DNA of 64,000 nt, from contig NZ_CP117025.1 in NCBI RefSeq assembly GCF_028551275.1, positions 2,041,501 through 2,105,500 on the forward strand. Direction: 5' to 3'. The position numbers and the translations under genes were made by a program. Positions within the stretch are counted from its first letter, which is position 1. Each line of letters starts with the position of its first letter. Source of the stretch: Sphingomonas hankookensis (GTDB lineage Bacteria > Pseudomonadota > Alphaproteobacteria > Sphingomonadales > Sphingomonadaceae). This document shows positions 37,013-45,207 of this stretch, in pieces. The notes beneath the pieces are model-generated. The model was not told the origin of the DNA. It made no database searches and saw only the letters and a list, made by a program, of their open reading frames with translations.

Positions 37013-37127
37013 GATCGCTTCCTCTCTGCCCCTGTCTGGCGGGATTCGGCTGAACCCATGCTGGACAGGATTGACAGCAGTCAGAAAGACTTGGTTCGCA
37101 TCGATGGTTCCCGATTCGGGGAAGGCG

Positions 37128-38741
37128 TCAATAGGCTGGTTGCCACATCCGCGCCGCAATCGTGTCGCGGTCGATCGCTGCGTCGGGTGCCGCGACCTTG
37201 TCGGCAACCGCCTGAGCGGCGACGACCACGGCGATGTCGAGCGCGACATCTCGCAGCCGCTCGATCGGTGGCAGCAGCGTGTCGTCGCCCCCCATCGCGC
37301 CCAGTGCACGCGCGGCGGCCATGAACATCCCGTCGGTGATCGTATGCGCCTGCGCCGCCAACGCGCCCAGCCCGACGCCGGGGAAGATATAGACGTTGTT
37401 GACCTGGGTGACGCCGGTGATGCCGAACGGGCTGCCGGTCCCGATCACCGCGCGTCCGGCGCTCCAGCGGGTCAGATCGGTCGGATGCGCCTCCGCGCGC
37501 GACACCGGGTTGGACAGCGGAAAGATGACCGGCCGCTCGACCGCCTGCGCCATGGTGCGGACGACCGCCTCGCTGAACGCGCCATGCTGTCCCGACGCGC
37601 CGATCAGGACGGTCGGATGGATGTTGGCGACCGTGTCGAACAGGTCGATGTCACCATGGGCGGTGCGGGTCCAGCCTTCCACCTCGGCCGGATCGCGCGC
37701 ATAGCTGCGCTGCCCGGCCGACAGGTCGCCCATGTCGGACAGGATCAGCCCGTTGCGGTCGACCGCCCAGATGCGCCCGCGCGCCTGTTCGGCGTCGAGG
37801 CCATCGGCCTTCAACGCCTGCACCAGCATGTCGGCGATGCCGCATCCGGCGGCGCCGGCGCCGAACAGCACGATCCGTTGTTCGCCAAGCGGTGCGCCGG
37901 TCCGGCCGATCGCCGACAGCAGCGTCCCGACCGCCGTGGCGGCGGTACCCTGAATGTCGTCGTTGAAGCTGAGCAGGCGGTTGCGATAGCGGTCCAGGAG
38001 TTTGTAGGCGTTGTGTCCGGCAAAATCTTCCCACTGGAGCAACACGCCCGGGAAGCGGTCGGCGACGGCGGTTACGAAGTCTTCGACGAACGCGTCATAT
38101 TCGGCGCCGCGGATGCGCGGGTGGCGCCAGCCGACATAGAGCGGGTCTTCGCGGCGTTCGGCATTGTCGGTGCCGACGTCGAGGAGGATCGGCAGGACCT
38201 CCGACGGATGGATCCCGGCGCAGGCGGTGTAGAGCGCGAGCTTGCCGATCGGGATGCCCATGCCGCCCGCGCCCTGATCGCCGAGGCCCAGGATGCGTTC
38301 GCCATCGCTGACGACGATCACCTTTACCCGGTCGAGCGCGGGATCGCCCAGGATTTCGGCGATGCGGTGGCGGTTGGGCCAGGAGAGGAACAGCCCACGC
38401 GGCCGCCGCCAGATTTCGCTGAAGCGTTCGCAGCCCTCGCCGACCGTCGGCGTATAGACCAGCGGCAGCATGGCGGGCAGGTCGCGCTGCACCATCGCGT
38501 GGAACAGGATCTCGTTCGAATCCTGCAATTCGCGCAGGAAGCTGTAGCGATGAAAGTCGTCCGGCATGCCGGCCAGCGCCCGCTGCCGCCGTTCGATCTG
38601 GCTGTCGAGCGTGCCGACATGCGGCGGAAGCAGCCCGTGCAGTCCCCATTGGTCGCGTTCCGCTTCGGTAAAGGCGGTGCCCTTGTTGGTCAGCGGATCG
38701 GCGAGCAGCGCGCGGGCGGCGGCATGGGCGGCGGGGGACAT
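37128..38741 (-). CDS. maeA: NAD-type malic enzyme
   Basis: The enzyme oxidatively decarboxylates malate to pyruvate. The 537-residue protein has the malic enzyme signatures LPLVYTPTVGEGCERFSEI (catalytic tyrosine), GERILGLGDQGAGGMGIPIGKL (catalytic lysine), LLQWEDFAGHNAYKLLDRYR, SFNDDIQGTAA (metal-binding Asp region) and the cofactor motif VLFGAGAAGCGIADML. The single-domain length matches the SfcA/MaeA NAD type rather than the larger phosphotransacetylase-fused form. ATG 38741 follows CGAAGGG. A strong terminator separates it from the upstream channel gene, so it is probably transcribed alone, but next to dctA it makes sense for growth on C4-dicarboxylates. Confidence 0.92.
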   Translation of the reverse strand: MSPAAHAAARALLADPLTNKGTAFTEAERDQWGLHGLLPPHVGTLDSQIERRQRALAGMPDDFHRYSFLRELQDSNEILFHAMVQRDLPAMLPLVYTPTVGEGCERFSEIWRRPRGLFLSWPNRHRIAEILGDPALDRVKVIVVSDGERILGLGDQGAGGMGIPIGKLALYTACAGIHPSEVLPILLDVGTDNAERREDPLYVGWRHPRIRGAEYDAFVEDFVTAVADRFPGVLLQWEDFAGHNAYKLLDRYRNRLLSFNDDIQGTAATAVGTLLSAIGRTGAPLGEQRIVLFGAGAAGCGIADMLVQALKADGLDAEQARGRIWAVDRNGLILSDMGDLSAGQRSYARDPAEVEGWTRTAHGDIDLFDTVANIHPTVLIGASGQHGAFSEAVVRTMAQAVERPVIFPLSNPVSRAEAHPTDLTRWSAGRAVIGTGSPFGITGVTQVNNVYIFPGVGLGALAAQAHTITDGMFMAAARALGAMGGDDTLLPPIERLRDVALDIAVVVAAQAVADKVAAPDAAIDRDTIAARMWQPAY

Positions 38742-38765
38742 CGGCGGACCCTTCGGTATCGGAAA

Positions 38766-38802
38766 CAAAAAAGTAGCGCCCCGGCGGGGTCCGCCGGAGC
38801 GC
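38766..38802 (-). terminator. Intrinsic terminator after the alginate-export-type channel gene
   Basis: On the minus strand a 12-bp stem (GCGCTCCGGCGG with CCGCCGGGGCGC, one G-T pair, three-base loop) is followed by TACTTTTTTG. This is the clearest rho-independent terminator in the window. Confidence 0.85.
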
Positions 38803-38819
38803 CAGGCTGCTCTAGGAAC

Positions 38820-40328
38820 TCAGAAGCGGAAGCTGATCCAGCCGGCGAGGAAGTCGGAGCTTTTGTAGTTCGCATCGGTCAGCGCCGGACCGGCGATCAG
38901 ATGTTCGTAGCGTGCGGTGATGCTGACCCGCGGGCTGATCGGATAAATCGCCTGGAAGCGGATCGTGTCCGCGATCTTGCGCGAATTGCCCAGCTGCGTG
39001 CCGGCAAAGGCCTGTCCGTTGGCACGATAGACCGCGTCGTTCAGGCTGTCGCGCCACGACAGCTGATATTCGGCGGCGATGCGCAGCTTCGAGGTCGGCT
39101 GGAACTGGACGCTCGGCGCGAACGCGATCAGGTTGGTCGGCGTCGCATAGAGCTGATAGCTGTAATAGATGTTGTTGCCGAACGGCGCGAGCGACGTCTT
39201 GAGCGTCCCGTTGCCATAGGCGCCGCCGCCGCTGGCATAGTCGAAGTGGAAGCCGACGCGCGGCGCGGTCTTCGACTTGCCGACCTTGTAGGTCTGCTGC
39301 AGCAGGACCAGCCATGCCGAGATCGGGCGGTTCTGGAACTCGCCGCCCTGATAGTTGACCGTCCAGTCGAGATTGACCGGGCCGGTATCGCCATAAAGGT
39401 GCAGGCCGTAGAATTTGCGGACTTCCTCCGCCGTGCGGCCGCCCCAGACGGCGTTGCTGTTGCGCAGCCGCCAGACGAAGGGATCGAAGAACAGGTTCGA
39501 TCCGCCGAGGAACGTCTTAGGAATGACGAAGCCTGCCGTCGCACCGGAGAAACGACGGTTGCGGTCGATGATGTCGTCGCCGGTGCCGCCGACGCCGAGG
39601 CGGGTCGTGTAGTAGTCGAACACGTCGCCGCGGATCGTATCGCCCTTCGCCCACGCCCGCACGCCGTTATACACGAAGAAGATCGTGTTGTTGTCGCGCG
39701 GCACGACCATCAGGTTCGGACCGTCGGCAAAGGTCTGTCGACCATAGCGCACGCCCAGATCGACCCCGCCGACCGTCCCGGTCACGTCGACGAAGCTCTG
39801 CTGCACGACCAGATCGTTGTGCAGCTGCCCGGCCTTCACCCCCAGATTGCGTCCCGACATGCCGGCATGCGCCAGTTCGCCGTACAGCCGGACATGTTCG
39901 CCCAGATGCAGGTCGGCACCGCCGACGACGCGGAAAATGTCCTGCCGCTGCGCCTCGCGGTCGCGCAGGTTGGGATTGGTCGTCAGGTTGACGCGGGCGC
40001 GGAACTCGCCCGACAGCGTCAGATAGACATCGTCGCCGGCGATCGGAATGTATTTGAGCTGGTCGAGAATGTCGTCGCGCTTCTTGGGATCGCGAAACCT
40101 GGTCCAGTCCTCGGCCCAGCGCGACTGGTTGTAGCCGCCGGCGGTGACGCCGTCGCCGATACCGGCGGTCGGATATTCCTGGGCGACCGGGCGGGCATTG
40201 CCCCGATCGGCGACCTGGCTGGCGATCGTGCTGGTCGTGGTCGGGATCGCGGGTTCGGTCGCGAATGCGGGAGCGATGGTCGATGCGACGATCGGGGCAG
40301 CGGCACACAGCCGCAACAAGGTCTTCAT
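38820..40328 (-). CDS. Alginate export-family outer membrane channel
   Basis: The 502-residue protein has a signal peptide (residues ~1-23, MKTLLRLCAAAPIVAST to PAFA) and a beta-barrel of the alginate-export family (Pfam Alginate_exp), with GEFRARVNLTTNPNLRDR, RLYGELAHAGM, LGVRYGRQTF, and a terminal FLAGWISFRF with aromatic end. Family members include AlgE, but most sphingomonad versions are of unknown substrate. It lies 77 bp after dctA on the same strand and ends in a strong terminator, so dctA and this channel form a two-gene unit. Uptake of C4-dicarboxylates or related organic acids across the outer membrane is therefore a better guess than alginate secretion; there are no alginate genes nearby. 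Confidence 0.82.
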   Translation of the reverse strand: MKTLLRLCAAAPIVASTIAPAFATEPAIPTTTSTIASQVADRGNARPVAQEYPTAGIGDGVTAGGYNQSRWAEDWTRFRDPKKRDDILDQLKYIPIAGDDVYLTLSGEFRARVNLTTNPNLRDREAQRQDIFRVVGGADLHLGEHVRLYGELAHAGMSGRNLGVKAGQLHNDLVVQQSFVDVTGTVGGVDLGVRYGRQTFADGPNLMVVPRDNNTIFFVYNGVRAWAKGDTIRGDVFDYYTTRLGVGGTGDDIIDRNRRFSGATAGFVIPKTFLGGSNLFFDPFVWRLRNSNAVWGGRTAEEVRKFYGLHLYGDTGPVNLDWTVNYQGGEFQNRPISAWLVLLQQTYKVGKSKTAPRVGFHFDYASGGGAYGNGTLKTSLAPFGNNIYYSYQLYATPTNLIAFAPSVQFQPTSKLRIAAEYQLSWRDSLNDAVYRANGQAFAGTQLGNSRKIADTIRFQAIYPISPRVSITARYEHLIAGPALTDANYKSSDFLAGWISFRF

Positions 40329-40405
40329 CTTGGCATACCTTTGTTCGCCCGGGGGCGAGAACGTCGGTGCCGGTCCGGGGATCGCCCGGACCGGCACATA
40401 GGGAG

Positions 40406-41746
40406 TTACTCGGCGGGAACTGCGCCTTCGGGCATCTGATCGACCCGCACGCTGCGACCGGCCAGAGCCTCGTCGAACTGGTGCTTGTCGAGCTTGCCTT
40501 CCCATTTTGCGACGACAACGGTTGCTACTGCGTTACCGATGAAGTTCGTCAGGCTGCGGCACTCGCTCATGAAGCGATCGACGCCGAGGATCAGCGCCAT
40601 GCCGGCAACCGGGACCGTGGGGACGATCGACAGCGTGGCGGCGAGCGTGATGAAGCCCGCGCCGGTGACGCCCGCCGCACCCTTCGACGACAGCATCGCG
40701 ACGGCGAGCAGCAGGATCTGCTGGCTGAGGGTCAGTTCCACGTTGCACGCCTGGGCGATGAACAATGCGGCCATGGTCATGTAGATGTTGGTGCCGTCGA
40801 GGTTGAACGAATAGCCGGTCGGAACGACAAGGCCGACGATCGACTTCGGGATGCCGGCACGCTCCATCTTCTCGATCAGCGAGGGCAGCGCGCTTTCCGA
40901 CGACGAGGTTCCGAGCACCAGCAGCAGTTCGGCCTTCAGGTACGAAATCAGCTTGAAGATCGAGAAGCCGCAGAAATGCGCGACCGCACCCAGCACCACC
41001 GTCACGAACAGGAAGGCGGTGAGGTAGAAGGTGCCGACCAGCGCGGCGAGGCTGGACAGCGTGCCGATGCCGTATTTGCCGATGGTGAACGCCATCGCGC
41101 CGAACGCGCCGATCGGGGCCGCCTTCATGACGATCGCGACGACCTTGAAGAAGGCGATCGAGATGTCGTTCAGCGCGTCGAGCACGCGTTCGCCCTTGTC
41201 GCCGATCATGGCGAGGCCGATGCCGAACAGGATCGCGACGAACAGCGTCTGGAGGATGTTGCCTTCGGTCAGCGCCGAGATGAAGGTGTCGGGAATGACG
41301 CCCATCAGGAAGCCGGTGATCGTCGAATCATGCGCCTTTTCGGCATATTCGGTGATCTTCGACGTATCGAGCGTCGACGGGTCGATGTTGAGGCCCGCAC
41401 CCGGCTGCACGACGTTGCCGACGATCATGCCGATGATGAGCGCGAGCGTCGAGAAGGTCAGGAAGTAGGCGAACGCCTTGCCCGCGACGCGACCGACGCT
41501 GGCGAGGTCGCGCATCCCGGCGATGCCGGTGACGATGGTCAGGAAGATCACCGGGGCGATGATCATCTTCACCAGCTTGATGAAGGCATCACCGATCGGC
41601 TTCAGCGCTTCGCCGGTCGACGGATAGAAGTGGCCGAGCAGGACGCCGGCGACGATGGCGATCAGCACCTGGACGTACAGATGCTTGTACCATGGTTTCG
41701 CGGCGGGCGGCACGGGCGGGTGGGCGGTGTCGGTGGCAAGTATCAT
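40406..41746 (-). CDS. dctA: C4-dicarboxylate/cation symporter
   Basis: DctA imports succinate, fumarate and malate with cations through the inner membrane. The 446-residue protein carries DAACS-family signatures: [36 protein letters not shown] (serine-rich hairpin), [19 protein letters not shown], and [23 protein letters not shown] 41746 follows GAAAGGTCG and gives the family-like N-terminus [18 protein letters not shown]; the frame to 41923 adds sequence from the promoter region. Downstream is the channel gene. The sensor/regulator pair of the DctBD type lies on the opposite strand but is separated by an IS110 element. Confidence 0.92.
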   Translation of the reverse strand: MILATDTAHPPVPPAAKPWYKHLYVQVLIAIVAGVLLGHFYPSTGEALKPIGDAFIKLVKMIIAPVIFLTIVTGIAGMRDLASVGRVAGKAFAYFLTFSTLALIIGMIVGNVVQPGAGLNIDPSTLDTSKITEYAEKAHDSTITGFLMGVIPDTFISALTEGNILQTLFVAILFGIGLAMIGDKGERVLDALNDISIAFFKVVAIVMKAAPIGAFGAMAFTIGKYGIGTLSSLAALVGTFYLTAFLFVTVVLGAVAHFCGFSIFKLISYLKAELLLVLGTSSSESALPSLIEKMERAGIPKSIVGLVVPTGYSFNLDGTNIYMTMAALFIAQACNVELTLSQQILLLAVAMLSSKGAAGVTGAGFITLAATLSIVPTVPVAGMALILGVDRFMSECRSLTNFIGNAVATVVVAKWEGKLDKHQFDEALAGRSVRVDQMPEGAVPAE

Positions 41747-42072
41747 GCGGCGACCTTTCATCCTCTGGCTGCGCCGGTCCGACTCTTCATGGCGGTTGGC
41801 GCTTCTGGGACGATTTAACCGCACGCAATCCAGCTTGTCGTGATTGCAATCGTGTTTGCTAAGTCGTTGACAAACAGTGATTGTGTATTCCGCCATGGTA
41901 GATTTTGCGTAGATTTTTGCCAAGACTAAAGTCTAATGTGCAGAATATTGCACATGGGCGGTGCCGCTCGTACAAGGCGGCGATGCGCAGCCTTAGACCC
42001 CATGACTGCCAGAGCCTCGGAGGCTCGAATCTGAGATGCTGATGATGGATTTGTCAGCAGCGGAGACGAGTC
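41747..42072. promoter_or_regulatory. dctA upstream region and left flank of the IS110 element
   Basis: This 326-bp gap contains no gene that I can support. Positions ~41820-41940 are clearly more AT-rich than the surroundings, as expected of a promoter; TTGTCA on the minus strand is a possible -35 element. A 20-bp inverted repeat lies at 41936-41955. From about 41960 the GC content rises and the sequence probably belongs to the non-coding left end of the IS, including CCTCGGAGG (42016-42024), but no exact boundary or target duplication can be seen. Confidence 0.5.
41936..41955. promoter_or_regulatory. Inverted repeat ATGTGCA-N6-TGCACAT upstream of dctA
   Basis: Two perfect 7-bp arms are separated by GAATAT. 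The site lies ~190 bp before the dctA start, at a typical distance for an enhancer-type activator such as DctD. The arms resemble, but do not match, NtrC-type GTGCA half-sites. It is a candidate target of the regulator at 45204. Confidence 0.45.
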
Positions 42073-43380
42073 ATGACGGAGACGGTGAAATACGTTGGTC
42101 TGGACGTTCATAAGGAAACCATTGCGGTCGCGGTTGCCGATGGGGAACGCGGAGGCGAGGTGCGTTTCGTCGGCACGGTCGCCAACGAGGACGATGCGAT
42201 CAGGAAGCTGGTCAAGCGGCTGACTGGACCGGGCGTGACGTTGAACGTCTGCTACGAAGCTGGTCCCTGCGGGTATGGCTTGCATCGGCTGCTGACGAAG
42301 CTGGGACAGAATTGCATCGTCATCGCCCCCTCGATGATGCCGCGGCGCCCGGGTGACCATGTAAAGACGGACCGGCGTGACGCGATGACCCTGGCGCGGC
42401 TGCTACGCGCTGGCGAACTCACCGCAATCTGGATACCGGACGAAGCGCACGAGGCGGTACGCGATCTCATCCGCGCGCGACGCAGCGCGCAAGATGATGC
42501 CATCGGAGCCAAGCAGACAGTGCGCAGCTTCCTGTTGCGTCATGATCGTCGTTTCGGTGGCAAGGCGGCCTGGACGAAAATGTACTGGCGGTGGTTGTCC
42601 GAGCAGCGGTTCGATTTTCCCCACCAACAGCTGGCATTCGAGGAAATGCAGAAGCGGGTGCTGGAGGCGCAGGCACGGGTTGGGCGCTTAGAAGCGGCGC
42701 TGACTGAAGCGGTGGACGCATGGTGTTTTGCGCCGCTGGTCCGCAATCTACAGGTCCTGCGCGGTATCAGGCTGGTCAGCGCTGCGACGCTGGTCGCTGA
42801 AGTAGGCGATCTCACCCGCTTCGACAATCCCAAGCAACTGATGGCGTATGTCGGCTTGGTGCCGTCCGAGCACTCCAGCGGCGCTCGGACCAAACGGGGC
42901 CGGATCACCCGCGCGGGCAACGCGCAGGCACGAACCATGCTGATTGAGGCGGGCTGGTCGTATCGACTGCCCGCTCGCGAGGAACGACGCTACCGTGAGC
43001 GGGTCATCGACTTGTCCGAGGACATCCAGGCGATCGGGTGGAAAGCGCAGGTTCGCCTGTGCCAGCGCTACCGTCGCCTGGCGGCCACGGGCAAGCCTCA
43101 GCCCAAGGTGACCACCGCGATCGCGCGTGAACTGGTCGGCTATGCCTGGGACATCGCCCGTCGGGTGTCGCCGGCGATAGCCGGCTGATCCACCCACGAC
43201 ATTAACGAGAGGAGGCGCCAGCGCACCAACTGCATAGCCTTGGCCGGCGTGCCGCGGGCACCCGACTGTGATGGGCAATCCACGGTGTACGGTGGGGCAG
43301 GTTCGTCCGACGCCCGAACTTAGACGGAGGATAGGCCCAGCGACGGATACGGGTAGTGCGGTAATCAACCCGCGGATGAG
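42000..43380 (+). mobile_element. IS110-family insertion sequence (ends approximate)
   Basis: The element consists of the transposase gene plus non-coding flanks; the outer limits given are estimates. The 3' flank of ~190 bp is unusually long for a gap and can fold into several hairpins, as expected of an IS110 or IS1111 end that encodes guide RNA. No flanking direct repeats were found. Confidence 0.65.
42073..43188 (+). CDS. IS110-family transposase (serine-containing DEDD recombinase)
   Basis: The 371-residue protein has the IS110 layout: an N-terminal RuvC-like DEDD domain (D11 in GLDVHKE, E62 in CYEAGPCGYGL, D100 and D103 in KTDRRDA), a central coiled-coil-like part (EEMQKRVLEAQARVGRLEAAL), and a C-terminal Tnp domain with MAYVGLVPSEHSSGARTKRG, where S265 is a probable catalytic serine, then TRAGNAQARTMLIEAG. 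All key acidic residues are present, so it is potentially active. GGAGACGAG precedes the ATG. IS110 elements have no long terminal inverted repeats and use a bridge RNA made from a non-coding end. It lies exactly between dctA and its presumed regulators. Confidence 0.93.
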   Translation: MTETVKYVGLDVHKETIAVAVADGERGGEVRFVGTVANEDDAIRKLVKRLTGPGVTLNVCYEAGPCGYGLHRLLTKLGQNCIVIAPSMMPRRPGDHVKTDRRDAMTLARLLRAGELTAIWIPDEAHEAVRDLIRARRSAQDDAIGAKQTVRSFLLRHDRRFGGKAAWTKMYWRWLSEQRFDFPHQQLAFEEMQKRVLEAQARVGRLEAALTEAVDAWCFAPLVRNLQVLRGIRLVSAATLVAEVGDLTRFDNPKQLMAYVGLVPSEHSSGARTKRGRITRAGNAQARTMLIEAGWSYRLPAREERRYRERVIDLSEDIQAIGWKAQVRLCQRYRRLAATGKPQPKVTTAIARELVGYAWDIARRVSPAIAG

Positions 43381-43383
43381 AGC
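43189..43383 (+). ncRNA. Candidate bridge RNA region at the IS110 right end
   Basis: This 195-bp stretch after the transposase stop has no gene. Hairpins visible: GTGCC-GCG-GGCAC; AGGTTCG with CGAACTT around a nine-base loop; CCAC with GTGG around GGTGTACG; and CGGGT with ACCCG around a 13-base loop near 43360. In IS1111-group elements of the IS110 family the bridge RNA lies in this position. The call is inference; the left flank is the alternative location. Confidence 0.35.
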
Positions 43384-45207
43384 ATGATCAATCGTCGTCG
43401 ATCAGGCGCCCGCGGCACACCCGCCAAGGTCAATGCGACCGCTGGTCTCGAGGCCAGCGAAGGAGTAAACTCGGCCAGCGTCTCGGATGGCAGTCATGAG
43501 GGCCGTACCTGGTGGATTGGATGGATATTGGGCGGCCTGCTGCTCAGCGCCGCGATGGCGGCTGCGGTCGGCCGCTTCGTCGAGCAGCGGGCCCAGGCCG
43601 AATCGCTTGCCAAGATCGAGAGCGACGCGCGGCTGCGCCAGGTCCTGCTGACCAGCGAGATCGCCCGGTTCCGTCTGTTGCCGCTGGCGCTGTCCGACGA
43701 CCGCGACGTGGTGGCGGCGGTGCGCGGGGGCGATGCCGCGCGGCGCGCACTCGACCGGAAACTGGCGGCGCTGGCGCAGTCGACCTCGGCCAGCGTGATC
43801 TATGTCATCGGGCGCGACGGGCTCGCGATCGCGGCGAGCAATTGGGACGATCCGCAGAGCTTCGTCGGCAACGACTATAATTTCCGTCGCTATTATCGCG
43901 ACGCAGTGCGGACCGGGGCGGGGACGCAGTTCGCGCTGGGCACGGTCAGCCGTCGTCCCGGCCTCTATCTCAGCCGCCGGACCGCCGATGGCGGCGTCGT
44001 CGTGGTGAAGCTGGAATTCGACCGGATCGAGAGCGAATGGCGCGCGGCGGGCGGCATCACCTTCGTCACCGATGCCGCCGGGGTGGTGCTGATTTCCAGC
44101 GATCCGCGCTGGCGTTTCGCGACGACGCGGCCGATCGAGCCGGCGGTCGCCGCCGCAGTGCGCGCCGATAGCGGGGCGGCGGCGCTGAAACGCCCGCCGT
44201 TCGCGATCCTCGACGATGCGCTGCGGCTGAACGGGCAGCGCGGGACGCTGCAGCATGCGGTGACGCCAGCGGGGGACGAGGGGTGGCAGGTGCATCTGGC
44301 GATGCCGCTGCCCCCGACGATCGGCAGCGCGGTGCGGACCAGCGCGCTGGCGGCGGCGGCGGTGACGCTGGCGCTGATCGGGGCGCTGTGGGGATTGCGC
44401 GAACGGTCGCGGCGCCGCGCGATGCGCACGATCGAGCTGGAGGCGGCGGTCGCCGACCGGACCAGCGCGTTGCGCACCGAAATCGAGGAGCGCGCCGCCG
44501 CGGAGGCGCGCGCGGCCGAGCTGCGCGAAGGATTGCGCCAGGCGAACCGGCTCGCCGCGCTGGGGCAGATTACTGCCAGCGTGGCGCATGAAACGGCACA
44601 GCCGGTGGCGGCGATCCGCAACTATGTCGCCGCCGCGCGCCAGTTGCTGATGCGCGGCGACATGCGCGCGGTGGACGATAATCTGGGCGCGATCGCGCGG
44701 CTGACCGACCGTATCGGGCTGGTCACCGCCGAATTGCGCGGCTTCGCGCGCAAGGGCAGCGGCACGATCGGCCCGATCCGGCTGGCGGATGTGATCGACG
44801 GCGCGCGGCTGATCCTGAAGGAACGCCTGTCCGAGGTGACGTTCGTCGTGCCGCCGATTTCGGACGAACTGATGGTGGTCGCCGGGCGGGTGCGGCTGGA
44901 GCAGGTGCTGGTCAACCTGTTGCAGAATGCGATCGAGGCGCTGGCGGCGACACCCGACCCGTGCATCGCGATCGAGCTGGAGGTCGAGGCGGAGATGGTC
45001 TCGCTGATCGTCGCCGACAACGGGCCGGGCATCGATCCGGATGTCGCCGAGCGGATCTTCACCCCGTTCGTTACCAGCCGGGAAACCGGGCTGGGGCTGG
45101 GGTTGGTGATCGCGCAGGATATCATGACCGATCTGGGCGGCACGCTGCGGCTGTTGCCCTCGGAGCGCGGCGCGCGGTTCGCGCTCACCCTGCGGCGCGT
45201 GCCGTGA
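43384..45207 (+). CDS. dctB: DctB-type sensor histidine kinase
   Basis: The 607-residue kinase has a first membrane helix (~residues 43-66), an extracytoplasmic double-Cache-like sensor with DPQSFVGNDYNFRRYYRDA and RRPGLYLSRRT, a second helix (~318-338), a coiled coil, a phospho-acceptor in SVAHETAQPVAAIRNY (H402), and ATPase motifs LLQNAIEAL, VADNGPGID and GLGLGLVIAQDI. The sensor pattern fits DctB, which detects C4-dicarboxylates. The first ~40 residues are non-conserved and there is no other in-frame ATG, GTG or TTG before the first helix, so the start codon may come from the neighbouring IS end. The stop overlaps the next gene by four bases (GTGA). Confidence 0.85.
   Translation: MINRRRSGARGTPAKVNATAGLEASEGVNSASVSDGSHEGRTWWIGWILGGLLLSAAMAAAVGRFVEQRAQAESLAKIESDARLRQVLLTSEIARFRLLPLALSDDRDVVAAVRGGDAARRALDRKLAALAQSTSASVIYVIGRDGLAIAASNWDDPQSFVGNDYNFRRYYRDAVRTGAGTQFALGTVSRRPGLYLSRRTADGGVVVVKLEFDRIESEWRAAGGITFVTDAAGVVLISSDPRWRFATTRPIEPAVAAAVRADSGAAALKRPPFAILDDALRLNGQRGTLQHAVTPAGDEGWQVHLAMPLPPTIGSAVRTSALAAAAVTLALIGALWGLRERSRRRAMRTIELEAAVADRTSALRTEIEERAAAEARAAELREGLRQANRLAALGQITASVAHETAQPVAAIRNYVAAARQLLMRGDMRAVDDNLGAIARLTDRIGLVTAELRGFARKGSGTIGPIRLADVIDGARLILKERLSEVTFVVPPISDELMVVAGRVRLEQVLVNLLQNAIEALAATPDPCIAIELEVEAEMVSLIVADNGPGIDPDVAERIFTPFVTSRETGLGLGLVIAQDIMTDLGGTLRLLPSERGARFALTLRRVP

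Noticed and set aside
36596..37324. 242-residue plus-strand frame rich in Ala/Val/Pro repeats
   Set aside because: Antisense of the hexapeptide-repeat gene, whose signal peptide, ribosome site and stop codon support the minus strand.
36969..40439. 1156-residue plus-strand frame over malic enzyme and the channel gene
   Set aside because: Antisense shadow with biased composition; it reads across a strong terminator and two well-identified genes.
41747..41940. Sigma-54 promoter before dctA
   Set aside because: The best match on the minus strand, TGGCAA followed by TACGC, has spacing one base too long, and TGTCAA-N5-TAGCA lacks the GG element. Neither fits.
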